Positions 48,041-57,700 of a stretch of 64,000 nucleotides of DNA are shown here, piece by piece. The DNA comes from Actinomycetospora straminea (GTDB lineage Bacteria; Actinomycetota; Actinomycetes; Mycobacteriales; Pseudonocardiaceae): positions 94,197 to 158,196 of the forward strand of contig NZ_JAQZAN010000017.1 in the NCBI RefSeq assembly GCF_028737255.1. Direction: 5' to 3'. Made by a program: the position numbers and the translations under genes. A model generated the notes under the pieces. That model searched no databases and was not told the DNA's origin. It saw nothing but the letters and a program-made list of their open reading frames with translations. Within the stretch, counting starts at the first letter, position 1. Each line of letters begins with the position of its first letter.

Positions 48041-48991
48041 ATGACCGCGACGACGACGACGCGCGACGGCCACCCGGCGGGCGGCGGGCCGGCGCCCCGC
48101 TGGTCCCCGGCGCGGCTGGGCCACCACCGCTACCTGTGGTGGGGCGGCGCGCTCCTGCTCGCGGCGCTCGCGGCGGCCATCGCCATCGGGCTCGACACCT
48201 CGCCCGGCCCGGGGCTCACCGACGGCGGCGCGCTGGCGGTGATGGTCGCGGTGTGCCTGGTCGCCCCCGTGCTGCTGTGGATGACCGTCCACGAGCTCGT
48301 CACCGCCGTGCGCCGCCGCCCCCGCGACGACGTCCGTGCCTACGGCACTGGGCAGCCCGCCCGCGGGGCCGCGCCGCCCGACGTGCCCGGCGAGCGCGCC
48401 TGGCCGCGGCCGGCCGAGGAGGTCCTGCTGCACGTCGAGGTCGACCACGTGCCCGACGCCGCGCGGATCGTGGAGCGCGCCGTCCGCCACGGGCGGCACC
48501 GCTTCGTCGAGACCGACCGCGAGCAACTGCGGTTGCGTAGCGGCCGCGGCACCCTGACCGCCACGGGCCCGGACGGCCTCGTCCGCCACCGCGCCACCCG
48601 CGTGCCGCTGCCCGGGCACCACCGCGCCCGCTGGGACCTCGAGCTCGACGGGCGGCGTCTGGGCTGCGAGGTCCGTGGCCTGCAGCCGGTGCCCCGCCGC
48701 ACGCTGCTCGAGCCCGACGGCACCGCGTGGCTGGTGCGGACCGGCACGCCCTCGCTGCTCGACCAGCTGCGCGGCGGGCGCGCGGCCCGCCTGCGCCCCC
48801 ACGGCCGGCTGCCCGAGGACCTCGCGCCCGACGCCGTCGCCTTCTGTCTCTGGCTGTTCTGCGAGCTGGCCGAGCACCAGGACCGCGCGCGGAGCTACGG
48901 CCTGGAGTACGGGGCGAGCGAGCCCGAGCCGGTCGCCGACGCCTGGGCGGGGGTGGCGCCCCGCGACCGCCACGAGGAGGCCCGGCCGTGA
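48041..48991 (+). CDS. Two-helix membrane protein with a C-terminal domain, paralog 1
   Basis: 316 residues. After a short N-terminus there is the signature RWSPARLGHHRYLWW, followed by two transmembrane helices (GALLLAALAAAIAIG and ALAVMVAVCLVAPVLLW). A cytoplasmic domain of about 220 residues ends with a helical segment (DAVAFCLWLFCELAEHQDRA). The family is unknown to me. ATG 48041 follows GGGAGGGAACG. It overlaps paralog 2 by GTGA, showing that the pair arose by tandem duplication. Both could be a heteromeric membrane sensor or scaffold. Confidence 0.72.
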   Translation: MTATTTTRDGHPAGGGPAPRWSPARLGHHRYLWWGGALLLAALAAAIAIGLDTSPGPGLTDGGALAVMVAVCLVAPVLLWMTVHELVTAVRRRPRDDVRAYGTGQPARGAAPPDVPGERAWPRPAEEVLLHVEVDHVPDAARIVERAVRHGRHRFVETDREQLRLRSGRGTLTATGPDGLVRHRATRVPLPGHHRARWDLELDGRRLGCEVRGLQPVPRRTLLEPDGTAWLVRTGTPSLLDQLRGGRAARLRPHGRLPEDLAPDAVAFCLWLFCELAEHQDRARSYGLEYGASEPEPVADAWAGVAPRDRHEEARP

Positions 48992-49941
48992 CCGCCACGC
49001 TCGACCCCACCCGCCCGGCGCACGGCGGCCCGGCGTCGCGCTGGTCCCCGCGCCGGCTCGGTCACCACCGCTACCTGTGGTGGCTCGGGGCGCTCGTGCT
49101 CGCGGGCGTCGCCGCCGCCATCGCGATCGGGGCCGACTCCTCGCCGGGCCCCGGCATCGCCGACGACGGCGCGGTGAACGTGCTGACCGCGGTCGTCGTC
49201 CTCGCACCGTTCCTCCTCTGGGGCCTGGTCCACCAGCTGATCTCGGCGGTGCGCCGCCGCGTCCGCGACGACGTGCGCCACTACGGCGTCGGCCAGCCGG
49301 TGGCGGTGCGTCCGGCGCCGGCCGTCGGGGACGACACGGCGGTCAGCACCGCGAAGAGCACCGCGAAGAGCACCGCGGACGACCGCGTGCGCTACCTCGT
49401 CGACGTCGACCACCGCCCGGGCGCCGTGGCCGTCCGTGACCGCCGGGAGCGTGGTGGCCCCTCGTCCTGGCTCGACGACGGCGAGCGCCGCCTGCGGCTG
49501 CGGGCGCGCTCGGGCCTCATGACCGCGAGCGAGGGCACCGGCCCGGTGTTCGTGGCACGCCGTTTCGGGCCGGCGGGCCGGCGGCGCTGGGAGATCGCGG
49601 TGGAGGGCCGGCGGCTGCACTGCGAGGTGCGCGGCTCGCTGCCGGTGCCGCAGCGCACGCTCGTCGACGACGAGGGGACGGCCTGGCTCGTGCAGGTCGG
49701 GCGGGCCCGCCGCGGGAAGGTGCACCCGTCCGCCCGCGTGCCCGAGCGCCTCTCGCCGGCCGCGGCGGCGTTCGTCGTGTGGTTCGCCGCGGAGCTCGAC
49801 GCGAAGGTCCGTGCCGCCCGCGACGCCCCGCTCACCGGCGGCGGCACGGCCGACAGCGGCGACTCCGGCTGGTGGGACACCGGGTCGTCGAGCAGCGACG
49901 GCGGCGACAGCGGCGGCGACAGCGGCAGCAGCGGCGACTGA
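48988..49941 (+). CDS. Two-helix membrane protein, paralog 2, with Ser/Gly/Asp tail
   Basis: 317 residues. It shares RWSPRRLGHHRYLWW, both transmembrane helices and the domain (RRLHCEVRGSLPVPQRTLVD, AAAFVVWFAAELDAKVRAA) with the preceding gene. The middle linker has the repeat STAKSTAKSTA and the C-terminus is a low-complexity GDSGGDSGSSGD tail absent from paralog 1. Its GTG start is coupled to the stop of paralog 1. It ends 55 bp before the receiver fusion, so the four genes may be one transcript. Confidence 0.72.
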   Translation: MTATLDPTRPAHGGPASRWSPRRLGHHRYLWWLGALVLAGVAAAIAIGADSSPGPGIADDGAVNVLTAVVVLAPFLLWGLVHQLISAVRRRVRDDVRHYGVGQPVAVRPAPAVGDDTAVSTAKSTAKSTADDRVRYLVDVDHRPGAVAVRDRRERGGPSSWLDDGERRLRLRARSGLMTASEGTGPVFVARRFGPAGRRRWEIAVEGRRLHCEVRGSLPVPQRTLVDDEGTAWLVQVGRARRGKVHPSARVPERLSPAAAAFVVWFAAELDAKVRAARDAPLTGGGTADSGDSGWWDTGSSSSDGGDSGGDSGSSGD

Positions 49942-49996
49942 TGGCGTCCGCTGTCGGCTCAATCGATCGAGAACCTCCCGGCGAGGGCCTAGGCTC

Positions 49997-51667
49997 GTGG
50001 ACGTGACACGTCCGGTGATCCTGACCGTGGACGACGACCCCGGGGTGTCCCGGGCGGTCGCCCGCGACCTGCGCCGCGAGTACGGCGAGCACCACCGCAT
50101 CGTCCGGGCCGAGTCGGGGCCCGCGGCCCTGGAGGCCCTGCGCGAGATCGCGCTGCGCGGCGAGCAGGTGGCGGTGATCCTCGCCGACCAGCGGATGCCG
50201 CGGATGACGGGCGTCGAGTTCCTCGAGCAGGCCATGGACCTGTTCCCGCGGGCGCGCCGCGTGCTGCTCACCGCCTACGCGGACACCGACGCCGCGATCA
50301 CCGCGATCAACGTCGTCGACCTCGACCACTACCTGCTCAAGCCGTGGGACCCGCCGGAGGAGAAGCTCTACCCGGTGGTCGACGCCATGCTCGCCGCGTG
50401 GCGCGAGGCGCCGGACCGCCCGTCGGCCACCATCCGGATCGTCGGGCACCGCTGGTCGGCGCGCTCCTACGAGCTGCGCGACCTCGTGGCCCGCAACCAG
50501 CTCTCCTACGACTTCCTGCGCGCCGACGAGCCCGAGGGCGCGCGGTTGCTCGAGGCGGCCGGGGTGGACGCCGAGCGCCTGCCGGTGGTGATCACCGAGG
50601 ACGGGCGCGCGCTGGTGCAGCCCTCCGACGGCGAGGTGGTCGAGGCCGCGGGCCTGTCGACCACGGCGTCCACCGACGTCTACGACCTCGTCGTGGTCGG
50701 CGGCGGGCCGGCGGGGCTGGGCGCGAGCGTGTACGGCGGGTCCGAGGGCCTGCGCACCGTGCTCGTCGAGCAGCGGGCCACCGGCGGTCAGGCCGGCACG
50801 TCGAGCCGCATCGAGAACTACCTCGGCTTCCCCAACGGCGTCTCCGGCGACCAGCTGACGACGCGGGCGCGCCTGCAGGCCGAGAAGTTCGGCACCGAGG
50901 TGCTCACCACCCGCTCGGTCACCGCGCTCGAGCCGAAGGGGCGGTCGCGCGTCGTCCGCTTCGACGACGGCTCGGAGATCACCGCGCACGCCGTGGTGCT
51001 GGCGACCGGCGTCTCCTACCGGATGCTCGAGTGCCCGGGCCTCGACGAGCACACCGGCCAGGGCGTGTTCTACGGCGCCGCGGCCACCGAGGCCGCCTCG
51101 TGCGCCGCGCAGGACGTCTACGTCGTGGGCGGGGCGAACTCGGCGGGCCAGGCGGCCATGAACTTCTCCCGGCACGCGCGCAAGGTCGTCATGCTCGTGC
51201 GCGGCCCGTCGCTGACGGCGTCGATGTCGCACTACCTCATCGAGCAGATCGAGCAGAACCCGCGCATCGAGGTGCGCACCTGCACCGAGGTCGTCGGCGC
51301 GTCCGGCACCGACCACCTCGAGAAGCTGACGTTGCGTGACAGGAACACCGGCGACGAGGAGACCGTCGAGGCCTCGTGGCTGTTCGTGTTCATCGGCGCG
51401 GCCCCGCGGACCGACTGGCTCGACGGCATCGTCGCCCGGGACGCGCGCGGCTTCGTCCTCACGGGGCCCGACCTGCCGCGTGAGCCGGATTCCCGCGCCC
51501 CCGCGGGATGGGAACCGGACCGGGATCCGTTCCACCTGGAGACCTCCGTGCCCGGGGTGTTCGCCGTCGGCGACGTCCGGGCCGAGTCGGTCAAGCGCGT
51601 CGCGTCCGCGGTCGGTGAGGGCGCGATGGCGGTCAGTCTGGTGCACCGATGGCTGGAGAACCGATGA
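49997..51667 (+). CDS. Response regulator fused to thioredoxin-fold and thioredoxin-reductase-like domains
   Basis: 556 residues. Residues 1-140 are a receiver (DDD at 12-14, phosphoacceptor D64 in ILADQRMP, K115 in LLKPW). Residues 145-220 look like a thioredoxin/glutaredoxin fold without CxxC (RIVGHRWSARSYELRDLV, RLPVVITEDG). Residues 228-556 are a thioredoxin-reductase-like flavoprotein (VVVGGGPAGLGASVYGGSEG, second Rossmann VVGGANSAGQAA, GVFAVGDVR), but the CxxC of true reductases is replaced by AAATEAASC-type residues. It may couple phosphorylation to a NAD(P)H/FAD redox state. GTG 49997 or 50003 are both possible. It overlaps the kinase by ATGA. Confidence 0.92.
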   Translation: MDVTRPVILTVDDDPGVSRAVARDLRREYGEHHRIVRAESGPAALEALREIALRGEQVAVILADQRMPRMTGVEFLEQAMDLFPRARRVLLTAYADTDAAITAINVVDLDHYLLKPWDPPEEKLYPVVDAMLAAWREAPDRPSATIRIVGHRWSARSYELRDLVARNQLSYDFLRADEPEGARLLEAAGVDAERLPVVITEDGRALVQPSDGEVVEAAGLSTTASTDVYDLVVVGGGPAGLGASVYGGSEGLRTVLVEQRATGGQAGTSSRIENYLGFPNGVSGDQLTTRARLQAEKFGTEVLTTRSVTALEPKGRSRVVRFDDGSEITAHAVVLATGVSYRMLECPGLDEHTGQGVFYGAAATEAASCAAQDVYVVGGANSAGQAAMNFSRHARKVVMLVRGPSLTASMSHYLIEQIEQNPRIEVRTCTEVVGASGTDHLEKLTLRDRNTGDEETVEASWLFVFIGAAPRTDWLDGIVARDARGFVLTGPDLPREPDSRAPAGWEPDRDPFHLETSVPGVFAVGDVRAESVKRVASAVGEGAMAVSLVHRWLENR

Positions 51668-53154
51668 CCACGGCAGAGCAGACCGCCGAACAGGTCCCCG
51701 CGAAGATGACCCGCGACGAGCTCCGCGGCCTCTTCCTCTTCGAGAAGCTCGACGACGCGCAGCTCGACTGGCTCGCGGAGCACGGCGACGTCGTCGCGTT
51801 CTCCGCCGGCGAGACGGTGTGCCGCGAGGGCGAGCCGGCCAGCTGCTTCTGGGTGCTGCTCACCGGCGAGCTGGCGATGCTGCAGACGATGCGCGGCGAC
51901 GAGGTCGAGACCACGCGCACCTCGCAGCGCGGCGCCTACGGCGGCTCGACGCAGGCCTACATCCCGGACGCCGACCAGACCTACAAGCACTCGCTGCGGG
52001 CGACGAAGGACGCGACGTTCCTCGCGCTGCCCGCCGCCGAGTGGGCCGACGCGCTGCGCACGTGGTTCCCGCTGCCGATCCACCTGCTCGAGGGCCTGGT
52101 CGTCGGCATGCGCCGCACGTCGACGATCCAGAGCGAGAGGGAGCGCCTGCTCGCCCTCGGGTCGCTGTCCGCGGGCCTGACCCACGAGCTCAACAACCCC
52201 GCCGCCGCGGCGTTGCGCGCCACCGAGTCGCTGCGCAGCCGCGTCGCCGGGATGCGCCACAAGCTGGGCCTGCTCGCCTGCGGCAAGCTCGACGGTCCGA
52301 CCGTCGCGCAGCTCGTCGAGCTGCAGGAGGACGCGGTCAACCGGGCCGAGACCGCCCCGGACCTGTCCGCGCTCGAGGCCTCGGACGCCGAGGACGAGCT
52401 GGGCGACTGGCTCGACGAGCGCGGCGTCGGCGGCGCCTGGGACCTCGCGCCCGTGCTCGTCGCGGGCGGCCTGGACGCCGAGTGGCTCGACAAGGTCGAG
52501 CGGACGGTGCCCGAGGGCTCGGTCGAGGCGGCGGTGCGCTGGATCGCCTACGCCGTCGAGACCGAGACACTCATGGGCGAGATCACCGACGCGACCACCC
52601 GCATCGGCAACCTCGTCGGCGCCGCCCGCCAGTACTCGCAGCTCGACCGCGCGCCGTTCCAGGAGGTCGACCTGCGCGACCTGCTGAAGTCGACGATGGT
52701 CATGATGAGCCGCAAGTTCGAGGGCATCCAGGTCGTCAAGGAGCTCGACCCCGACCTGCCGAAGATCGCGGCCTACGCCGCGGAGCTGAACCAGGTGTGG
52801 ACCAACATCATCGACAACGCCGTCGGCGCCATGCACGGCCACGGCGACGGCACCGGCACGCTGACCATCCGCACGCGGCGTGACGGCACCAACGCCATCG
52901 TCGAGATCAGCGACACCGGTCCCGGAATCCCCGACGACGTGCGCCCGCGCATCTTCGAGCCGTTCTTCACGACGAAGGACGTCGGCGAGGGCACCGGCCT
53001 GGGACTGGACATCTCCTGGCGCATCGTCGTCAAGAAGCACCACGGCGACATCCGCGTGCGCACCGGCCCGGAGGGCACGACGTTCGAGGTCTGCCTGCCC
53101 GTCGACGGCCCCGCCCGGGAGGACGCGCCGGAGGACGACGGCGACGAGGTGTGA
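51664..53154 (+). CDS. Histidine kinase with N-terminal cyclic-nucleotide-binding domain
   Basis: 496-residue soluble sensor kinase. Residues 18-135 are a cNMP-binding-like barrel (FLFEKLDDAQLDWLAEHGDV, VLLTGELAMLQ). The dimerisation box with phospho-histidine is H174 in GLTHELNNPAAAA, an inserted helical segment follows, and the HATPase domain carries NQVWTNIIDNAVGAM, DTGPGIPDD, FTTKDVGEGTGLGL. It is cytosolic with no transmembrane helix. ATG 51664 overlaps the upstream stop, so kinase and receiver-reductase fusion are made together and are the natural partner pair. The cNMP ligand residues are poorly conserved, so another signal is possible. Confidence 0.93.
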   Translation: MTTAEQTAEQVPAKMTRDELRGLFLFEKLDDAQLDWLAEHGDVVAFSAGETVCREGEPASCFWVLLTGELAMLQTMRGDEVETTRTSQRGAYGGSTQAYIPDADQTYKHSLRATKDATFLALPAAEWADALRTWFPLPIHLLEGLVVGMRRTSTIQSERERLLALGSLSAGLTHELNNPAAAALRATESLRSRVAGMRHKLGLLACGKLDGPTVAQLVELQEDAVNRAETAPDLSALEASDAEDELGDWLDERGVGGAWDLAPVLVAGGLDAEWLDKVERTVPEGSVEAAVRWIAYAVETETLMGEITDATTRIGNLVGAARQYSQLDRAPFQEVDLRDLLKSTMVMMSRKFEGIQVVKELDPDLPKIAAYAAELNQVWTNIIDNAVGAMHGHGDGTGTLTIRTRRDGTNAIVEISDTGPGIPDDVRPRIFEPFFTTKDVGEGTGLGLDISWRIVVKKHHGDIRVRTGPEGTTFEVCLPVDGPAREDAPEDDGDEV

Positions 53155-53324
53155 GCCGCCAGCTAAATCGTCAGCCGAACCAACTACCGGGCACCGAGGC
53201 CCTGCGCACGGCCGTCGACGCGCCGCAGGACGGCCCGAGCATCGACACCGACCGTGCGCGGACGGAGTCGGTGCTGCAGATCGACGCTTTGCTGCGCCGC
53301 TACCGCCCGAGGCCGGCGGTCTGA
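53151..53324 (+). CDS. 57-residue ORF coupled to the kinase
   Basis: A short ORF starts at GTG 53151, overlapping the kinase stop by GTGA, and ends at 53324. The product begins SRQLNRQPNQLPGTEALRTA and ends VLQIDALLRRYRPRPAV, a polar start and a basic amphipathic helix. Codons near the start (CTA AAT CGT, CAA CTA) are rare for this genome. It overlaps the convergent flavoprotein by 25 bp. It could be a real small partner protein or a chance frame. Confidence 0.4.
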   Translation: MSRQLNRQPNQLPGTEALRTAVDAPQDGPSIDTDRARTESVLQIDALLRRYRPRPAV

Positions 53325-54760
53325 GGCCTGCGCGCCCCCGGCGGCGTCCGATCCGCACGCCGCGCCGGGACGATGTTGGCGTTGTGGTGCAGCAGGTTGT
53401 CCGGGTCGTACTCGGCCTTGATCGCGGCGAGGCGCTCGTACTTGCGGAGGCCGTAGGACGCGCGCACCCGCTCGGGCTCGGGGTCGGTCATGAAGTTGAC
53501 GTAGCTCCCTGTGTCGGTGGCGAACGGCCGCAGCTCACGCCACAGCGACCGCACCCACGCGCGGTCCGCGGCCATGCCTGCGGCGTCGGGGGCGATCGCG
53601 TCCATGTTGACCGCGTAGCGGCTGCTGCGGCGCCCCCCGAAGGCGGTCGCGTCGTCGTCCACGTCGGCGAACGCGCCGCCGAGGGGGAAGATCGGGACGA
53701 CGCTGAGCGGGGAGGTCCGCGCGGGCAGCGCCGAGGCGAGGACGTCGATCGCTCCGTCGGCGAGCTCGTCGAGGAACAGCGCCTTGTTGTAGGCGTGGAC
53801 CACGCCGTAGGGGGCGGCCTCGTCGAGCATCGACTGCACCGCGGTGTAGGGCAGCTCGGTGACGAACTCGAACAGCGGTGGCAGCTCGTCCCGGGCCCTC
53901 GCGAGCAGGTCCGCGTGTGCCCGTGGCCCGGCGAAGCCGCCCACGAGGAGGGCGATGCCCGGCCTGAAGTGGTACTCCGCCGGGACGAACGGTGCCGGCG
54001 GGGCGTTCAGCGCGACGATGAGGGCGCCGGCGTCACGGGTCAGGCCGTCCGAGACGTCCCGGGCCACCCGCAGGGCCGGTCCCGCGCGGTCCAGCTCCCA
54101 GAAGAGGAGACCGAGGTGCATCGCGGGCCCGACGCGGTGCAGCCGGAACTCGAACTCGGTGACGACACCGAAGTTGCCCCCGCCGCCCGTGAGCGCCCAG
54201 AACAGGTCCGGGTGCTCGTCCGGTGCGGCGCGCACGAGGCGACCGTCGGCCAGCACCACCTGCGCCGCCACGAGGTTGTCGATCGCGAGCCCGCAGCGAT
54301 GGGTGAGCCACCCCATACCGCCGCCGAGGGTCAGTCCGCCCACCCCGGTGTGGCTGATGGTGCCGCCGGTGACCGCGAGCCCGTGGCGCTGGGTCGCGGC
54401 GTCCAGGTCGGCCTGCCGGGTGCCGCCCCCGCACCGCACGCGCCGGGCGCCCGGGTCGACGACAGCATGGGCCATCGGCGTGAGGTCGATGGTGAGCCCG
54501 CCGTCCGGCACGGCGGTGCCCGCGTAGTTGTGGCCGCCGCCGCGGACGCCGACCTCCAGCCCGGTCTCCCGGGCGTGGAGCAGGGCTGCCGCGGCCTCGT
54601 CGGCGGTGCGGCACCGCGCGATCAGAGCAGGCCGGTGATCGACGTTCGCGTTCCACACCGTCCGGGCGAGGTCGTAGTCCCGGTCCCCGGGCCGGACGAC
54701 CTGCCCATCGAAGCGGCGGGCGAACGCGTCGTGCTCTGCCTGCATCGTCGGCGGGGTCAT
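53300..54760 (-). CDS. Berberine-bridge-type FAD-linked oxidase
   Basis: 486-residue flavoprotein of the PCMH/BBE class. GVRGGGHNYAG gives the histidine (H77) for covalent FAD attachment; the second covalent residue (Cys) of bicovalent enzymes appears absent, as TGVGGLTLGGG has no Cys. The C-terminal BBE motif YDPDNLLHHNANI (usually NPxNxF) is present. Such enzymes oxidise sugars or natural products. ATG 54760 has a textbook AGGAGG site and overlaps the stop of the SARP regulator by ATGA, so it is the regulator's operon partner and probably its target or signal enzyme. Confidence 0.92.
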   Translation of the reverse strand: MTPPTMQAEHDAFARRFDGQVVRPGDRDYDLARTVWNANVDHRPALIARCRTADEAAAALLHARETGLEVGVRGGGHNYAGTAVPDGGLTIDLTPMAHAVVDPGARRVRCGGGTRQADLDAATQRHGLAVTGGTISHTGVGGLTLGGGMGWLTHRCGLAIDNLVAAQVVLADGRLVRAAPDEHPDLFWALTGGGGNFGVVTEFEFRLHRVGPAMHLGLLFWELDRAGPALRVARDVSDGLTRDAGALIVALNAPPAPFVPAEYHFRPGIALLVGGFAGPRAHADLLARARDELPPLFEFVTELPYTAVQSMLDEAAPYGVVHAYNKALFLDELADGAIDVLASALPARTSPLSVVPIFPLGGAFADVDDDATAFGGRRSSRYAVNMDAIAPDAAGMAADRAWVRSLWRELRPFATDTGSYVNFMTDPEPERVRASYGLRKYERLAAIKAEYDPDNLLHHNANIVPARRADRTPPGARRPQTAGLGR

Positions 54761-57700
54761 GGCTCCTCCTGCGTCACGGGTGCGTGGGAGCCCGGAGCGT
54801 GCACGGGGCGGCGTTCCACGGCCGTTCCACCGACGAGGCGGGCCCGGACGGTCCGCGCGACCGGAGCCCAGAGCCGGCCCGGTCCACCCATCGCGAGCAG
54901 GCGGTCGGCGGCGGCCCGGGCGCCGCCGGTGTCGCCGGCGGCGACGCAGGAGGCGAGCAGCACGCGGACGAGGAAGGCGTGCTGTCCCGGTGCCGTACCG
55001 ACCGGACCGGTGGCGGCCACGGCGGCACGGACGCGGGCCAGCCCCCCGCCCCCGTGGCCGTCGAGCACCGCGACGTGGCCGCGGAACGCCTCGACGACGT
55101 GCCGGCTGACGATCCTCTCCTCCATGGCCAGGAGGCCGGCGGTGTGCTCGCGGAGGGCCTGCTCGTCGCCCATGTCCAGGGCGAGCAGGGCGGCGAAGGT
55201 CAGGGCGATCGTCCGGCTGAAGGGATGGTCGAGCCGGCGCGCCCACGCCAGCGCCTCGGACGCCGCGCGCCGGGCCTCGTCGGGCTCCCCGAGGAACCAG
55301 AGCGTGTTGGCCAGCCGGCCCTGGCACACGACCTTCGGGTCTTGCGCGTAGTGCAGCTGGTGGGTGGTCGCGTGCGCCGGGTCGTAGTGCGCGAGGGCGT
55401 GCCGGAAGTGGTCGCGCGCCTCCTCCAGGTCGGCCTGCCAGAACGCCGACACGCCGAGGACGTAGGCGGCCTCGACCTCGAGCACCGGATTGCCAACGCG
55501 GCGGGCGAGCCCGGCGAGCCGCCGACCGAGATCGGTCGCCGCCACGAAGTCGGAGCGGGTCAGGGCGCCGAGCGCGAGCGAGCGCACCAGCGGTGGCGAC
55601 GGCTCCGTACCGAGGGCGTGGCCCAGTTCCAGGATGCGGTCCTGTGTCGCCCGCATCCGCGGCGACTCGTAGGCGGCGACGGTCACGAGCGGGGCGAGCA
55701 GGTCGGTCCGCAGCGCGAGTTCCCGCCGGTCACGAGCCGGTGCGGCCGGCTGATCGGCGAGCAGCGCGAGCCCGCGCTCGAGGAGCCGGATCGCCTCGTG
55801 GTGGGCATGCAGGGTCCGCGCGACACGAGCGGCACGCCGGTACCACCCGACGGCCCGCCGCGCGTCCCCGGCGCCCTCGAGGTGCGCGGCGATCCGGGCG
55901 CTCCCCCGCTCGGTCGCGGCGGCGTGCTCGGCGAGGAGGGCGGCCGCGACCCGCGCGTGCAGTCGACGCCGGCGGGCCGGTCCCGTCGTGTCCACCACGA
56001 CCTGCCGGATCTTCCCGTGGCTGAACTCGTACGAGCCGCCGTGTCCGGACCCACCCGCGCGTTCCCGGACGAGGCGCCGCCGCCAGAGCTCGTCGAGACC
56101 GCTCACGAGGGCGTCCTCGTCGACCTCCGCCGCGGCGCGCAGGACGCCGAGATCGAACTCCCGTCCGATCGTGGCGGCCAGCGCGGCGAGGTCCCGGGTG
56201 GGTCCGTCGAGCCGGGCGAGTCGCAGCTCGACAGCGGACTGGACGCGCGCGGTCGTACCCGCCGTCGCGGTCCACCCCGCGCGGAGCGCCTCCAGGACGA
56301 ACAACGGGTTGCCCTCGGTCTCGTCGACCAGACGACGCGCCCGAGCGGTCGTGAACCTCGGGCCCGCGAGCCGACGGGCGAGCACGACGACCTCCCGCGC
56401 GTCCAGGGGGCCCAGCTCGATCTCGTCGACGGCGTCGCGGGCGTGCAGCCTCGTGAGCAGGTCGTGGGCGGCGTCGCCGCTGTCCATCTCCTCGTGGCGG
56501 CCGGTGGCGAGGACGAGGAGGCCGGGTCCCGGGTGCTCGCGCAGCAGGTAGTGCAGGAGCCGCGCGGACTCCCGGTCGACCGCGTGGAGGTCGTCGACCA
56601 CCACGAGCGTGGCGTGCACCGGTGACACGACCGCGGCGGCGACGGCTTCGAAGAGCCGGCGGCGCTGCTCGGCCTCGCCGAGCAGCACCGGTGGAGCGGC
56701 GTCGGGACGCTCGGCGAGGAGCTCGGGCACGAGCCGCGCCAGTTCCGAGACGTGGGAGGGGTCCATCCCCAGGACCGCGGGCCACACCGCTTCCGCCCGC
56801 AGCCAGGCCGTGGCGACGCCGTAGGCCAGCGGCCCCTCGGCGAGGTGGCAGCGCGCCTGGGCGACGCGGGCGCCCCGTCGGCGGCACCACGTCCCCACGT
56901 CCTCGGCCAGCCGGCTCTTGCCGATCCCGGGATCGCCGCTGATCAGCACGAACCTCGAGCCTCCGGCCTCGACACCGCGCCACAGCGCCTCGAGCCGTCC
57001 CCGCTCGCGCCGGCGCCCGACGAGCGGGCCGGCGTCGGCCGTCGACGCCTCCGGCGCCTCGCGACGCGCGGGCACGGGGCTCGGGAGGAGGGCGTCGTAG
57101 GCGGCCCGTGTGTCGCGCGAGGGCTCGATCCCGAGCTCGCGGCCGAGCGTGGACGCGCACTGGTGGTAGACACGGGCCGCCCGCGCGCGGTCGCCGCGCG
57201 CCGCGTGCAGTCGCATGAGCAACCGGTACGCGTCCTCCCGCAGCGGGTCCGCGCGCTGCAGCCGCTCCGCGTGGCGGACGGCCTCGTCGACCGCGCCCGC
57301 CCGTTCGCACAGCGTCGCCAGTTCGGCGATGGCGTCCTGGACCCGACGTCGCAGGCGCTCCCGGTGCTGGCGGAGCCACTCGTCGTCGTGATCCTCGAGG
57401 AGCTCTGCCGCGCCGAGAGCGGCGGCCTCCCGAAGCGCGTGCAGCCGTGCGACGTCCCGGCCCTCCGTCGCCGTCCCGCGGCCCGAGAGCAGGCCCTCGA
57501 GGAGCGCGACGTCGGTGTGCAGCCGGACCTCGGGGCGCAGGCGCAGCTGGTCGGGGCGGACCTCGAGGAACCGGTCGATCGACGGGAGCCCGCGGCGCAG
57601 GTCGTGCAGGACGTGTCGCAGGTTGGTCCGCGCCTGGCCTTCGGTCGAGTCGGGCCAGATCGCCGACGCGACCGAGGCCCGGGGGAGCGGTCCGCCGCCT

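Noticed and set aside
46444..49941. An ESX/type VII secretion locus around the mycosin
   Set aside because: The adjoining proteins (nitrilase and GHHRYLWW membrane pair) do not match EccA-E, Esx, PE/PPE or Esp proteins.
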